From Acanthosepion pharaonis (lineage: Eukaryota; Mollusca; Cephalopoda; Sepiida; Sepiidae): a stretch of DNA of 64,000 nt. A program made the translations under genes and the position numbers. The stretch lies in the NCBI GenBank assembly GCA_903632075.3, contig CAHIKZ030000026.1, positions 270,001 to 334,000 on the forward strand, read 5' to 3'. The stretch's first letter is position 1, and every line of letters starts with the position of its first letter. The notes beneath the pieces are model-generated. The model saw only the letters and a list, made by a program, of their open reading frames with translations, made no database searches and was not told where the DNA came from. Shown here piece after piece: positions 53,820-64,000 of the stretch.

Positions 53820-54645
53820 TTTTTCTCTATCAGGTTCTGATTTTGCTCAACACCTCTCTTATTTCGTCGTATACATAATTTTTTCTCAATAATCACTAAG
53901 TCTCCCATGGAGAAACCTTCCTACCGCATGCCTGAATCTCGACTCCACGAGAGTGTGTCTCTACGTCTTCTTGGTCTCACGTTTTCCATTGACTTGAGGT
54001 GGAAAAACTACACTGAACCAACAGCTTCTTCTACCGCAAGGAAAGTTCGTTCTCTGTGTCGTGCCAGAGACCCTCCTTCAAATCTACAAATCTACCATTC
54101 GTCTTTGCATTGCATACTGTTACCATATATGGTCTGGTGTCCCCGTTGTTCATCTCAACGTCCTCAACAAAATCCAAAGACGGATATGCAATGGATAGGT
54201 CCTGATCTGGCATCTCGTCTACAGTCACTTTCTCACAGACGTGATGGCTTCCCTTGTCCATACAAATATTTCCATGGCATCTTCTCTGACGAGCTATTTT
54301 CACTGGTGCCCCAAATGCATGAATTTAAATGTTCTACTAGGTTGGCATCTCGGTCCCACCCTTTTACTATCGAAACAGTTAAATGTAACCGCCTCTTCTA
54401 CTCCAACTGCTTCTTTCCGCGCACTTCCCGTCATTGGAACTCCCTTCCTTTTACTTGCTTCCCTGATAACTATAATCTTCAAAAATTTAAATGTAATGTC
54501 AATTGACATCTTCTGATACCTTGATCTTGATCCACGTCCTTCTCTTTAACCTTTCCTCAAACAACCCTCTTTACTCTTACTTTCACTCTCTGTAACCCCT
54601 TGCGTGGTAGTGGCACTCCCGCCTTGCTTGGGGTGAAATGCTTAA
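53820..54645 (+). mobile_element. jockey/L2-type LINE, longest RT C-terminal copy
   Basis: A single frame from 53907 to 54506 (199 codons) covers the post-catalytic part of the reverse transcriptase: LRLLGLTFSIDLRWKNY, ARKVRSLCRARD, LQIYHSSLHCILLPYMVW, GPDLASRLQSLSHRRDG, YKYFHGIFSDELFSLV, and the C-terminus FFPRTSRHWNSLPFTCFPDN. No catalytic YADD is present, so it is 5'-truncated. 3'UTR follows and ends at GCTTGGGGTGAAATGC (54645). Fewest disruptions of the family, so possibly the youngest copy here. Confidence 0.87.
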
Positions 54646-54659
54646 AAAAAAATCTTTTG

Positions 54660-55365
54660 CGGTTACAGTTTTTTTTTTTTTTTGTCTAGGTATTTGTATC
54701 TATTGTTCTGATAGTGTTGTATTATGCATACTTTTATATGTAACACCATCAATATATTTGTTGTTTTTAAATGACTTTAATATTAGTAAATTAAGCTAAA
54801 ATGTCATAGAATTCTAGAATTTTCTCCAACGTTCCTGGTTTCTGCAGAATATTCTAGAGACACAATTAAATATGTAAAAACGACTTGTTTCCGGAGTTAA
54901 TCGGCCAATTCAATCAGTCAGTTAATTAAGTTCGGGCATTAACAGAATTTTGAATTGGCATATGATTTAGTGAATAATTTCGTCATCCTGATTTAACAGC
55001 TGATTTAATTAGACATAATTTATATTGTACCTACTCATCCGTGTTTCTAGTTTAATTTCATAGATTGTATCTATTTTATAAGTTCCTATTTAAACTAATC
55101 TTTGTGTTTATATTTCAGATTTTCGTTAAATTTATATGACTTCATGTTTTTAAATACCTTTTCAAAATGGCGGAACAATAAATCAATATGTGATCACTCA
55201 GTAAAAAGTTCAAATGCAAAAAAAAAATTCTTGTTTGTTTTTTTTTTATGTGGAAAGTTTGCAATTCCACATCAATGAGTAAATATAACTGACTTCGAAA
55301 AAAAAATTGCCCCAATAAAAGCTTCGTATCTGCATGTCTTCTGTCGTAATAATTTACTCGAGTCT
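54660..55365. other. No recognisable feature
   Basis: AT-rich intergenic-type sequence. Confidence 0.5.
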
Positions 55366-57250
55366 GAACTACTTGTAAGCCATGAAACTTGAAAAAAATT
55401 TAACACATGACTTAATTATTTTAGTCTTGATATAAAAAATCTTGAAAATATCAGATAAGCTATTGACAAGAATGAGGACCTGATGGAGCCAAGCCGAGTT
55501 TAATTTCCTATCCAGCGAACACAAATTATCAAGCATCAAATATCATTCAATATTTTGTGACGTATGGTGGCCGTTAATAATTAAGTATAACTCAAGACTT
55601 CAGTGTTAAAATAAAACAGTATTTAATTAAAACTGCAAATAAATACTTAACAAGAACAAAGAAGTAAGAGTCAACCAAAGATTATTAAAAATTTCAATGA
55701 ATACCTTGTTAGTAGCTTAACGTCCTCTTAATCCTAAATCAAAATCAAAATCCTCGGCGCACAATAATTCACACTAATTCGACTGGATAGTTCCACTCAA
55801 TAGTCACTCCATTCAGTACCCTGACACCGCTATTTATACACCTCCAGAGTGTCACGCTCGAACCACAGTGTCGGTAGTTACTCGTTTTCTTCCTAAACGA
55901 TACAGTGATTTAATGCAAGGCGCAACTTGCGTTCGTGTTAACTACGTAATTAGGAGAGGGACAAGCAAAATTATAATTTATTAAATTAATAATAGTAATT
56001 CGCGTATTATTTTTAATTATTGGCGCTAATTGACAAATGCTAAAAAATAAAATACAACGAAAAGTACATGTTAGAAACAATAGCGTTTTACAAAAGCATG
56101 AAACATAGACAAAAGATTTGTAAATGGGCAAGATGGACTCTGGACGAGAAAAAACATTTTGGCACGACAAAAAATTATGGAGGAACGGTACCAAGGGGGG
56201 CGGTGATCCCCACATGATGGCTGATTCCTGCTAGTGCTTGAAATGAGTCCTGCCATTAACAAGCAAATACGGTAGAAAGTCTTGGAAAAGAAAGTTTTTC
56301 TCCACAGTAAAAGCTCCATATGTTTGTTTTTTTAATTTTATTCTAAGCCATTTCTATCGTTATAATGTAATTTTACTGTAGTTTGAACTGCTTGTATTGA
56401 TGAAACGTGAAAAAATTGACACGTTACTTAATTTTTTAGTCTTAATTTGAAAAATCTGAAAAATGGCACATAGTCTATTGACAAGAAAGAGGGCCTGATA
56501 GAGACAATCCGAGCTGAAATTCGTATTCAGCGCATCCAAATGATCTACAATCAAACATCAGATATCATTTAATAAAATAATTGTTCCCCAGTGATTTATG
56601 GCAAGGCGTAACGTACGTTCGTGTTAACTGCGTAATTAGGGGAGGGACAAGCAAAATTATAATTTATTAAATTAATAATAATAATTTACGTATTAATCTT
56701 CATTACCAGCGAAAATAGCTCGTCAGAGCAGTAGCTATAAAAATATTTGCAGAAAAGACAGAGGGGAAGCTACGTCAAGTCGGTGAGAAAGAGACGGAAG
56801 CCGAGATGCCAAGTCAGGATTGATAACATTGCAGATCCTTCTTTGGATATTGTCAAGAACCTCGAGATAAATAGCAGTAACACCAGGCCAAATATGGCAA
56901 CAGTATTTAATGAATGGTAGATTTGTAAATATGCAAGATGGACTCTGACGAGCAAAACCTTTTGGCACGACAAAAAATTATAGAGGAACGGTACCAAGGC
57001 CGCCGGCCATTTTTACATGATGGCTGATTACTGCTAGTGCCTGAAATGAGTCCTGTCAGCAAGAAATACGCTAGAAAGTTTTTTTGCCACAGTGAAAGCT
57101 TTGTGTTCATAGGCTGTTGACAAGAAGGAGGACCTGATAGAGCCAAACCAAGTTGAAATTCGTATACAGCTCAGCCAAATTGCTTAGAATCAAGCATCAG
57201 ATATCATTCAATAAAATACGGGTTCACGAGTGATTTATGATCTAACCACT
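55366..57250 (-). repeat. Complex repeat block with L2-type LINE pieces
   Basis: Blocks recur within the region: (i) TATTGACAAGAA.GAGG.CCTGAT near 55463, 56477 and 57116; (ii) GTTCGTGTTAACT.CGTAATTAGG near 55932 and 56612; (iii) minus-strand L2-type RT segments at 56090-56320 and 56730-57110 (ILPIYKSFV/HLAYLQIYHS, GTTPTWKAV-like). The order indicates duplication of an older composite insertion. Frames are broken throughout. Confidence 0.6.
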
Positions 57251-57465
57251 CTCAGATGTTTAAACTGTTGTACTTGTTCGATTTTGGTATCTTCAAAGTG
57301 CGAGAAAATATAATTCTTAAACATTAATTCATAATTATTTAAAATTATTTATCTTAAAATATAAAGAAAGAAAAGTCCACACAATCGTTTTCGCCAATAT
57401 ATAAAAATAAATATCGCTATCACATATATTATCTCATCTCTGATATATAACAATAAATACCATTA

Positions 57466-57471
<6 letters not shown>

Positions 57472-57530
<59 letters not shown>
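57472..57530. repeat. (TA)n array
   Basis: About 29 TA units abutting the hairpin element. Confidence 0.97.
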
Positions 57531-57532
<2 letters not shown>

Positions 57533-57742
57533 TGAACATTGAAGTCAACACTCAGAGGCGACAGGCTGTTTCATGCTAGACGGAATCGTCAGGCCTGACA
57601 ATTACGTCTAGCATGAAACAGCCTGTCGCCCTGAGTATTGACTTCAATGTTCACTTTTATATTTATATTTAAATATGCTCTATCTCTGATATCGAGCACT
57701 TTATCCCATAAATATAACACACCTTAAAACTATATTTCTTTT
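57531..57742. mobile_element. TA-flanked hairpin repeat (copy 3)
   Basis: Inverted repeat 57531-57655: AGTGAACATTGAAGTCAACA ... CTGTCGCC arms, centre GGAATCGTCAGGCCTGACAA, itself a small palindrome. Conserved flank GCTCTATCTCTGATATCGAG follows to 57742, then TA-rich sequence. Confidence 0.85.
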
Positions 57743-58034
57743 TATATATATGTATATATATATATATGATGTAAGAGCAAAATTGTCCGAATCGTGTAAA
57801 AGAAAAATTGTCCATTTATCAGATTAAACTTTCAACTGTTGTATCTTAGAAATGATTAAAGATATCTTAGTGGAATTCTTCGAGGTTTCTTTGAGTAATA
57901 AGAATGTATAATTACTCTCAAAGCTTAACAGAAGAATCGGGATGAAATCGATCATAAACGAAAATGATATGTTCATCATTAATTAATTTATATCTAAGGA
58001 TTGGAAGCTCATGAAGTATTGACATTAAGTTATA

Positions 58035-58036
<2 letters not shown>

Positions 58037-58082
<46 letters not shown>
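58037..58082. repeat. (TA)n array
   Basis: About 22 TA units. Confidence 0.97.
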
Positions 58083-58087
<5 letters not shown>

Positions 58088-58089
58088 TA

Positions 58090-58735
58090 TTCCATGATAA
58101 TTTTCAAACTAATTCAAGATGATCCACGCCCTTTCTAACCTTCAAACTTTCTGTCCTGGAGTAAAAAGATGCCTTGCAGTTTTCACGTATGATTTTATTT
58201 TTCAGTCTTTTTTTCACTGCTCTTTGGATTGTCATAGTTGAAACTCCTCTCTCACGTACCAAACATCTTATGGATTGAGTTGGATCTTTTCAAATTGATC
58301 TCTTTAGCTCTAAGTTGAAATAATGATCCCTCTTCCAGTTGTGACCTCCTGATCATGTTTTCCTCTGCTATTCCCTCTTTTTTTAAAACTTATTAACGGT
58401 TATCTTGATGGTACTTGAATGGAGTTTTAAGAAACCAGGGTATGGATATTGGTACCATTACCGAAAGACTAATTGGTCTTTTTCCTTTCACCATTGCTCA
58501 GTTGGGAAAACAGTTGAGATTACACAAATCGATTTTAACCTGTACTTTTTAGCTGAATAACACAAAGGTTTTTTTTTTCGGTGATTCTTACGAAAAATGG
58601 TGTCAAGATGGCTAAACATCTCGTGAAAACGTTCAAAAAAGAAACTCATTTAGTTTATTGACTTTTTGGATATTAAACATTTTGGCGGATGGACAATTAT
58701 GCAGTTACACGATTTAGACACATTTGCTAAATTAC
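58090..58735. other. No recognisable feature
   Basis: Sequence between TA arrays. No ORF above about 60 codons with a signature. A possible decayed DNA-transposon but no second copy seen here. Confidence 0.4.
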
Positions 58736-58740
58736 ACCGG

Positions 58741-58741
<1 letters not shown>

Positions 58742-58838
<97 letters not shown>

Positions 58839-58858
58839 AACATATATATATATATATA
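58742..58858. repeat. (TA)n array
   Basis: Nearly 100 bp of uninterrupted TA then a short second run. Confidence 0.97.
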
Positions 58859-58869
58859 TGTATTTATTA

Positions 58870-59020
58870 AAAACGACATTTTTTATGTTTAACGTTCTTT
58901 TTTATAGATACAAGTATTTAAGTAAATGCTCTGTTTATAATAAACAGTATTAAATAACATGTTAATGGAATTTTACCGGTAATCTTGAATGTATTCTACG
59001 AGAAATTTTTCATAGAAAAG
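58870..59020 (-). repeat. SINE body fragment (family T1)
   Basis: TTTAAGTAAATGCTCTGTTT and TAATAAACAGTATTAA then GAGAAATTTTTCATAGAAAA match the bodies at 41.2 and 42.5 kb; the tRNA-like head is missing. Confidence 0.65.
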
Positions 59021-59029
59021 GACGAACGC

Positions 59030-59345
59030 CAGCTACTTTAAAAATAGAAAATAAGGACGAGGTCGAAGAGGGTTACGTTACAAGACCTGAGGGCTGAGGT
59101 AGAGGGTCATGTTCGTTAAGGATAGGTTTATATGGATAGATAATGGTTGACTCTAGACTTGAACAGGTTAAGATTATAGTGATCGGGGAGACATCCTCTC
59201 AATCGTTATCTACTGTTTTTTTGATTCCTCTTCTTTTATTCTTCTCACTCCTTTATAACGTTTTTCGTTTGCTTATTCTTTTACACTCAGTAACCCCCTT
59301 GCGTCTTAGTGGCTTTATTGTCTTGCTAAATCTTTGCTGATAGAA
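59030..59345 (+). repeat. Dispersed repeat B (copy 2) within L2-type 3' end
   Basis: GAGGGTTACGTTA, GAACAGGTTAAGATTATAGT and ACATCCTCTC (59030-59210), followed by L2-type 3'UTR (59215-59345, TAACCCCCTTGCGTCTTAGT). Confidence 0.55.
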
Positions 59346-59399
59346 TGTCGGCTTTTGTTACTTTTCCACCGCTGTTAATTAAATTTTCCGTGCTTTTTT

Positions 59400-60590
59400 G
59401 TATAAATACTTATAAACGATAATTGTTCTGATGAACTTAAATGTTGTTATTTTTGTTTCCCCATAGCCACAGGCAAATTGTACATATAGGAACCAGTTAG
59501 GATGACATAGAGACTTCGAGGTATATCACTAGAATCGATCATGTACCTTTATATAAATTGTTGCCGCATTTGGACTGGTGCTTCTCCTATGTATCTAGAG
59601 ATTCTTGACAAATTGCCAAGAAAAATATGCAGTGTTATCGGTCCTGACCTGGCATCTCGGCTTCAGTCTTTTTTCCAACTGCGGTAACGTAGCTTCCCTG
59701 TGCTTTTTCTATAAATACTTTTATGATAATTCTTCTGATTAACTTTCCTCTTTTTATTCCCCACCCCCAATGACAAATTGTACATATTGGAACAAGTTAG
59801 GACTTCATAGAGACTTGAGGTATTATGGTGACTATAGTGACAATGGTAAAAACGCGTTGTTTTGATATAAGAAATACTGTGGCATGTTTGGGTCAGTAAT
59901 CGTGGCTAGCTAAGTTTATGACAAGACAAACCCCTTTTGACCTTGTACCATATCTCCCTTTTGACCTTGTGCTATATTTTTTGTATTTTTAAAATAAATA
60001 TTACTTTACTATATGGTACCTAGATTTTATGAATTTAAGCACAGTACTAGATTGGCAATTAGGTCTCATCAGTTTCACTGAAGAAATTGTTTGATATAAC
60101 CATAAGTTATATGTTAATAGTTTCTTCTTTTGAACTTCTCATTTGTAGAAATCTCTTCCGGTCTCTTGTTTTCCTGTCAACTACGAAAATCAAAAATCTA
60201 AATGCAACGTTATTCAACCGCTTCTGTCTCTACGAATCCTGTTCTTTTATTTTCTTCTATCCTCAAAATGTCTTTCTAGGATTCTTTCATTTTTAGTAAA
60301 CCATTTTGCCTGAGTTGTTTTATCGCTTTTCTTGGGGTGTAATGATAAAAAAAGAACTCTTTTGCTTCATTTCTGCTGAAATTACGGGAAGCCATCGAAA
60401 ACCCCGCAAACGCGAATATTTCATAACAATGCGCCAGTACTTTCCCCACTGCCGTAACTTTGCCTTTTCTATAAATACTTTCATGATAGATTTTTTGATC
60501 AACTTTCCTCTTTTTATTCCCGACACCACAGACAAATTGTACACATGTGAACTAATTAGGATGACACAGAGACTTTAAGGTATAGGGTGA
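59400..60590 (+). mobile_element. L2-type LINE copies with internal insert
   Basis: RT codons (ILDKLPRKICSVIGPDLASR near 59590-59660; LDKLPRK is diagnostic), an insert (about 59760-60010 including CACTGTGGCATGTTTGGGT-like sequence), RT tail (NLFRSLVFLSTTKIKNLNAT near 60130-60210), 3'UTR to TGGGGTGTAATG (60345), then a second partial RT segment (60370-60590). No intact frame. Confidence 0.7.
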
Positions 60591-60905
60591 CCTCAAAAAA
60601 CGGGAACTATTTAACATTCCAATAAAACCAAGAGTGATGGAAGAAAAATATTTTATTCATAGTAATTGAAGCCTTAAAACATGCCATTTAAGAAACAATG
60701 ATGGAATTTTCATTTTTTAAAAATTACGTCCTGTAGATAGCGTCCTCCTGTACGAATGCATTCTTGAAATCTGCTGTTGAGATTCCTCATTGACTGGTGC
60801 AACATCGCAGCTGGGATACTGTGAATTTCATCTTGAATTCTAAATGGCGAAATGTTTACTTGCTCAAGGTCACTGTCTCGCAGTGTTGCCACTTGCTCAT
60901 GTCTG
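60588..60905 (-). pseudogene. Tc1/IS630-type transposon fragment
   Basis: Minus ORF 60892-60710 includes QDEIHSIPAAMLHQSM, LNSRFQECIRTGGRYLQDVI, FKK-stop, typical of the C-terminus of IS630/Tc1-like transposases. The outer end AGGGTGACCTCAAAAAACGG is a plausible TIR. It lies between two L2-type pieces, probably inserted into one. Confidence 0.6.
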
Positions 60906-61475
60906 GCAATACGAACTTCAAAAATTCCAGTTTCTTGGGGGTCTCCCTATATATCAATAGGGTCGATCTTGTACATTTATAAGTCTACCATTCTTCCGTG
61001 TATGGAATATTATTGCCGAATCTGGACTGATGCTTCTGCCATGTATCTAGAGATTCTTGACAAATTGCCAAGAAAAATATGTAATGTTATCGGTCCTGAC
61101 CTGGCATCTCGGCTTCAGTCACGTTCCCACTGACGTAACATAGTTTCCTCTTGCCTTTTCTATAAATACTTTCAAGATAGATTGTTCTGATCAACTTTCC
61201 TCTTTTTATCCCCAACCCACAGACAAATTGTACACATGGCAACTAATTTGTACTACATAGAGACTTGAAGTATTACGGTGACTATAATAATAATGGTAAG
61301 TAAGAATGCGTTGTTCTGGTGTAAAGAACACTGTGGTATGTTTGGGTCAGTAATCATAGCTAGCTAAATTTAAGATAAGACTTCAATCTGTCTCCCTTAT
61401 CAATCATTTTTGGCCTTCTGCCACATTTTTGTATTACTCAGAATAAATATAACTTTCCGCTATGGTACCTAGACA
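60905..61475 (+). mobile_element. L2-type LINE copy with internal insert
   Basis: Encodes FLGVSLYINRVDLVHL-like start, then YKSTILPCMEYYCRIWTDAS, YLEILDKLPRKICNVIGPDL and, after the RT segment, the same internal insert (61260-61460). It resumes after the SINE at 61822 with GGTACCTAGACTTTATGAAT. Confidence 0.75.
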
Positions 61476-61821
61476 CTATTTACATTATTCGTACTATTGT
61501 CCCCATCTTTGTTGTCATATTTATCACAACGTTTCGGTCGTTGTACGCTCCGACCTTCTTCAGGTAGTTGGAATGTCGAACTGAACCCTTTATTTCGCTC
61601 GCTGTTCTAATTCCACGTGCTATGTCTAATGGATGTTAGTGATCTCCTGTTAATTTCCCTCTCCAAGTTCTCCACCGCCTTAACCAGGTATTGAACTCAA
61701 ACTCTTTGGATCCTGTCACTGGATCTAACTAATGCCTTTATCCACTGTGCCATGTGTCCTTGAGGACACATGGCACAGTGGATAAAGTACATAATACCTC
61801 ATCTCAGAAATATAGACAGAC
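61476..61821 (-). mobile_element. tRNA-derived SINE with 13-bp TSD and head-to-head end
   Basis: 346-bp insertion into an L2-type LINE, flanked by ATGGTACCTAGAC (61463-61475 and 61822-61834). Minus orientation: TGGCACAGTGGATAAAGGC head, GAGTTCAATACCTGG B box, CTGAAGAAGGTCGGAGC, then AATGTAAATAGT. At its 5' end the first 24 bases are repeated in inverse orientation (61737-61760 versus 61763-61786, 2-nt spacer), followed by the 3' segment GTACATAATACCTCATC. Confidence 0.85.
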
Positions 61822-61834
61822 ATGGTACCTAGAC

Positions 61835-62345
61835 TTTATGAATTTAAGAACAGTAATAAGTTCATTAATTTACAGTTGAATTGTCTTGACGCAACCGTAA
61901 GTTCTATAATAACAGTGTCTTCTCTCGAACTTCTCGCCTGTAGAACTCTCTTCCAGTTTCTTGTTTTCCAACTAACTTTGATCTTCAAAAAAAAAAAAAA
62001 ACTAAATGTAATTTTATTTTGTTTGTTTTTCTTTTTGACAGTTACGTTCACTGTATACCACGCCTGGGGCCCACTCGTGGTAGAGGGTTACGTTAAGAAG
62101 TAGTTTATATAGATAAGACGGGAAGATAACGGTTGATTCTAGACTTGAACAGGTTAAGATTGTAATGATCGTGGAAACATCCTCTTGGGAGTCAGTTCCA
62201 CAGAGCACAATCATTATCTACTGTTATCTTGATTTCTCTTCTATCATTCTTTTCACTCCTTAATAATTTTTTTCTTATTGTTTTACACTCAGTAACCCTT
62301 TGCGTCTTAGTGTCTTTATTACCTTGCTTGGAGGAAATAATAAAA
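61835..62345 (+). mobile_element. L2-type LINE end with dispersed repeat B (copy 3)
   Basis: RT tail (SSLELLACRTLFQFLVFQLT near 61925-61975), then repeat B (62040-62220, GATTCTAGACTTGAACAGGT, TTGGGAGTCAGTTCCACAGA), then 3'UTR and terminus (CCTTGCTTGGAGGAAAT). Confidence 0.65.
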
Positions 62346-62349
62346 AATA

Positions 62350-62695
62350 ATGTTACAACCTAGATGCACCTAAAGTTCTGGCAATGGCCCATATTGGACT
62401 AATGTGGCATGCAGTATGATAGGCGATAGTTAACCATCACAGCGTAGGCACCTGACTTCAATGAATTTTAATAGCTGTTAACATTCAACTAGCTCGAACA
62501 TGTTCAAAAGTGAGCAAAATATATAATATTTTATTGAAGCCACTTCTATTGCTTAGTCATAACATTTTTTAATATAACGAACAAGATTACTGACCCTAAA
62601 AATTCATCAATTATAGAGTTATTTGCGGCTACGGTTTAAGATAGACGCTACTATTAGTCCAATACAAAAGCACTCAGCACCGTAATTTGTGCCAT
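62350..62695. other. No recognisable feature
   Basis: Spacer between L2-type copies with no signature seen. Confidence 0.5.
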
Positions 62696-62699
62696 ATTT

Positions 62700-63285
62700 G
62701 AGAAATCTTAGAAGTGTTTTATTTACACATGCATAAGTCTACTATCTCTCCATGTATTGAAGTTTACTGCCACATCTGGCCTAATATTTCTGCTATTTAG
62801 GGATTCTTGATAAAGTACAAAGAAGAATCTTTAATGGCGTTGGTCTGGATCTGGCATCTCGACTTCACTTCATCACCTCCATAACGTGGCATCCCTGTGT
62901 CTTTTTTATAAACATTTTCATGGTAGATTTTCTGATGAGTTTTCCTCTTTGGAACCTAGACTTCATGCGCAGTACCAGATTGGTATCTAGGTCCCATTAT
63001 TTTGCCCTTGAAATGGCTAGAAATAATAGTAAGTTTTAGATCAACAGTTTCTTCTACCGAACTTTTCACTTGTCTGAACTGTCTTCCGGCTTAGTTTTTT
63101 CAGTCAACTTTGATGCTCAAATATTTAAATGCAATGCCAATCGTTATCTTCTGTCTTTTTAATTATTGGTCTTTCATTGTTCTCTCTCATTAATAATCTT
63201 TTTTTCTAATATTCTCTAACATTCAGTAACTCATTGCGTCTTAGTGGCTTTATTGCCTTGCTTTAGATGAAATGATTAAAACACG
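62700..63285 (+). mobile_element. L2-type LINE copy without internal insert
   Basis: RT codons (LPCIEVYCHIWPNISAI-like, 62750-62800), VWIWHLDFTS-like remnant, CLFYKHFHGRFSDE-like block, tail (FKYLNAMPIVIF-like) and terminus CCTTGCTTTAGATGAAATG. Many stops. Confidence 0.7.
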
Positions 63286-63309
63286 GCACAACTCGTCAAA
63301 TTAGTCAGT

Positions 63310-63340
<31 letters not shown>

Positions 63341-63493
63341 TTTGACTCTGTATATAAACACGTGCAGCATACTAAATCCTACATATCCTTCATGAAATCC
63401 CTCAGATGACCAAACGCGTTGGCTAAGTATAGTTTTTATATTCTCTCTTTTTATTCATCTTGTCTCTTCTACAGATACACTCCATCTGAGAAT

Positions 63494-63570
<77 letters not shown>
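63310..63570. repeat. TA and CA microsatellites
   Basis: TA 63311-63339; CA 63500-63548 then TA to 63570. Confidence 0.95.
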
Positions 63571-63865
63571 ATAAATTATATAAAAACTGTCCGAATGTTC
63601 TTTTTATCCGAGCGGTCAATATATTGTGTTCATGTTCAAAGTTAATATTATTAAGTTTTTTTTTTGTTTGTTTTTATTAATAAGGTTTCCATTATTTTTA
63701 GACATTTTTGACACTGTTTTGAAAAATGAAAACATTTTATAAAATTTACATACAGCAAACTATTTCTTATTTAACAGTTAACATATTTAATCCTTGAAAA
63801 TGGCTAAATGTATAGCCGAAAACGGTCGGAAAAAAGGACATTCGTACAGTTTTTATATAATTTTT
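63570..63865. mobile_element. Inverted-repeat MITE
   Basis: Left end ATAAATTATATAAAAACTGT + CCGAATGTTCTTTTTATCCG and right end complement ATTATATAAAAACTGTACGA + ATGTCCTTTTTTCCG form imperfect TIRs of about 42 bp, spaced about 290 bp outside to outside. The interior is shared with 510-700. Confidence 0.7.
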
Positions 63866-64000
63866 CATCCGAAAAGAAAAAATATTAGATCGCATGAGAA
63901 ATTGTATAAAAAACTAAATCAAAGCACCTTGTCTGTCGTATTCAATGAAATGTGCATGAATGAAGGATTGCTGCCCTAAATACACAAGGATCATATAAAT

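Overview
This window looks like animal nuclear DNA, most probably from a cephalopod mollusc such as an octopus. It is AT-rich and gene-poor, with one spliced protein gene fragment among dense LINE, SINE, DNA-transposon and microsatellite sequence. The species is inferred from repeat character (several tRNA-derived SINE families, Penelope-like, mariner, TAA-associated LINEs, long TA arrays); no species-diagnostic gene is present. There are no bacterial-style operons, CRISPR arrays or functional rRNA/tRNA genes that I can support.

The only confident host gene is on the minus strand at the left end. Two exons (7220-7611 and 78-391) encode the N-terminus to about TM3 of an SLC6 sodium-coupled amino-acid transporter of the SLC6A15-A20 group. 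They join in phase 1 across a 6.8-kb intron. The gene continues beyond position 1. Its upstream non-coding exon or promoter may lie further right but I could not identify it.

Region by region: 0.4-7.2 kb, SLC6 intron 1 with LINE and SINE fragments, a ~135-bp tandem array and an inserted element carrying a 28-bp VNTR. 7.6-13.7 kb, minus-strand copies of an R2/R4 (Dong)-like LINE bounded by TAA/TTA arrays, then a 600-bp TTA/TTG array. 14-17.5 kb, fragments of a jockey/L2-type LINE and a tandem cluster of tRNA-like modules. 17.7-18.6 kb, a truncated mariner. 20.5-24.2 kb, TA arrays, a long hairpin repeat and a head-to-tail nest of four Dong-like LINE copies. 24.4-25.1 kb, a Penelope-like GIY-YIG fragment. 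26.5-29.15 kb, a MULE-related end fused to a 2.35-kb minisatellite. 29.4-31.8 kb, a full SINE-like element and a decayed Gypsy gag/protease. 32-35.9 kb, TA arrays and Tc1/IS630-like transposase remnants. 36-46 kb, SINE-rich, including composite 5S rRNA + tRNA SINEs. 46.5-47.9 kb, a tandem duplication containing interstitial telomere-like repeats and a near-perfect hairpin. 49.26-49.69 kb, a hAT-type MITE with perfect 8-bp TSD. 51.42-52.91 kb, a MULE-type element with 9-bp TSD and an internal 33-bp minisatellite. 53-63.3 kb, more L2-type LINE copies, a Tc1-like fragment, hairpin repeats and a SINE insertion with a 13-bp TSD. 63.57-63.86 kb, a small inverted-repeat MITE.

All boundaries of dispersed repeats are by eye unless a target-site duplication is given, and should be read as approximate.
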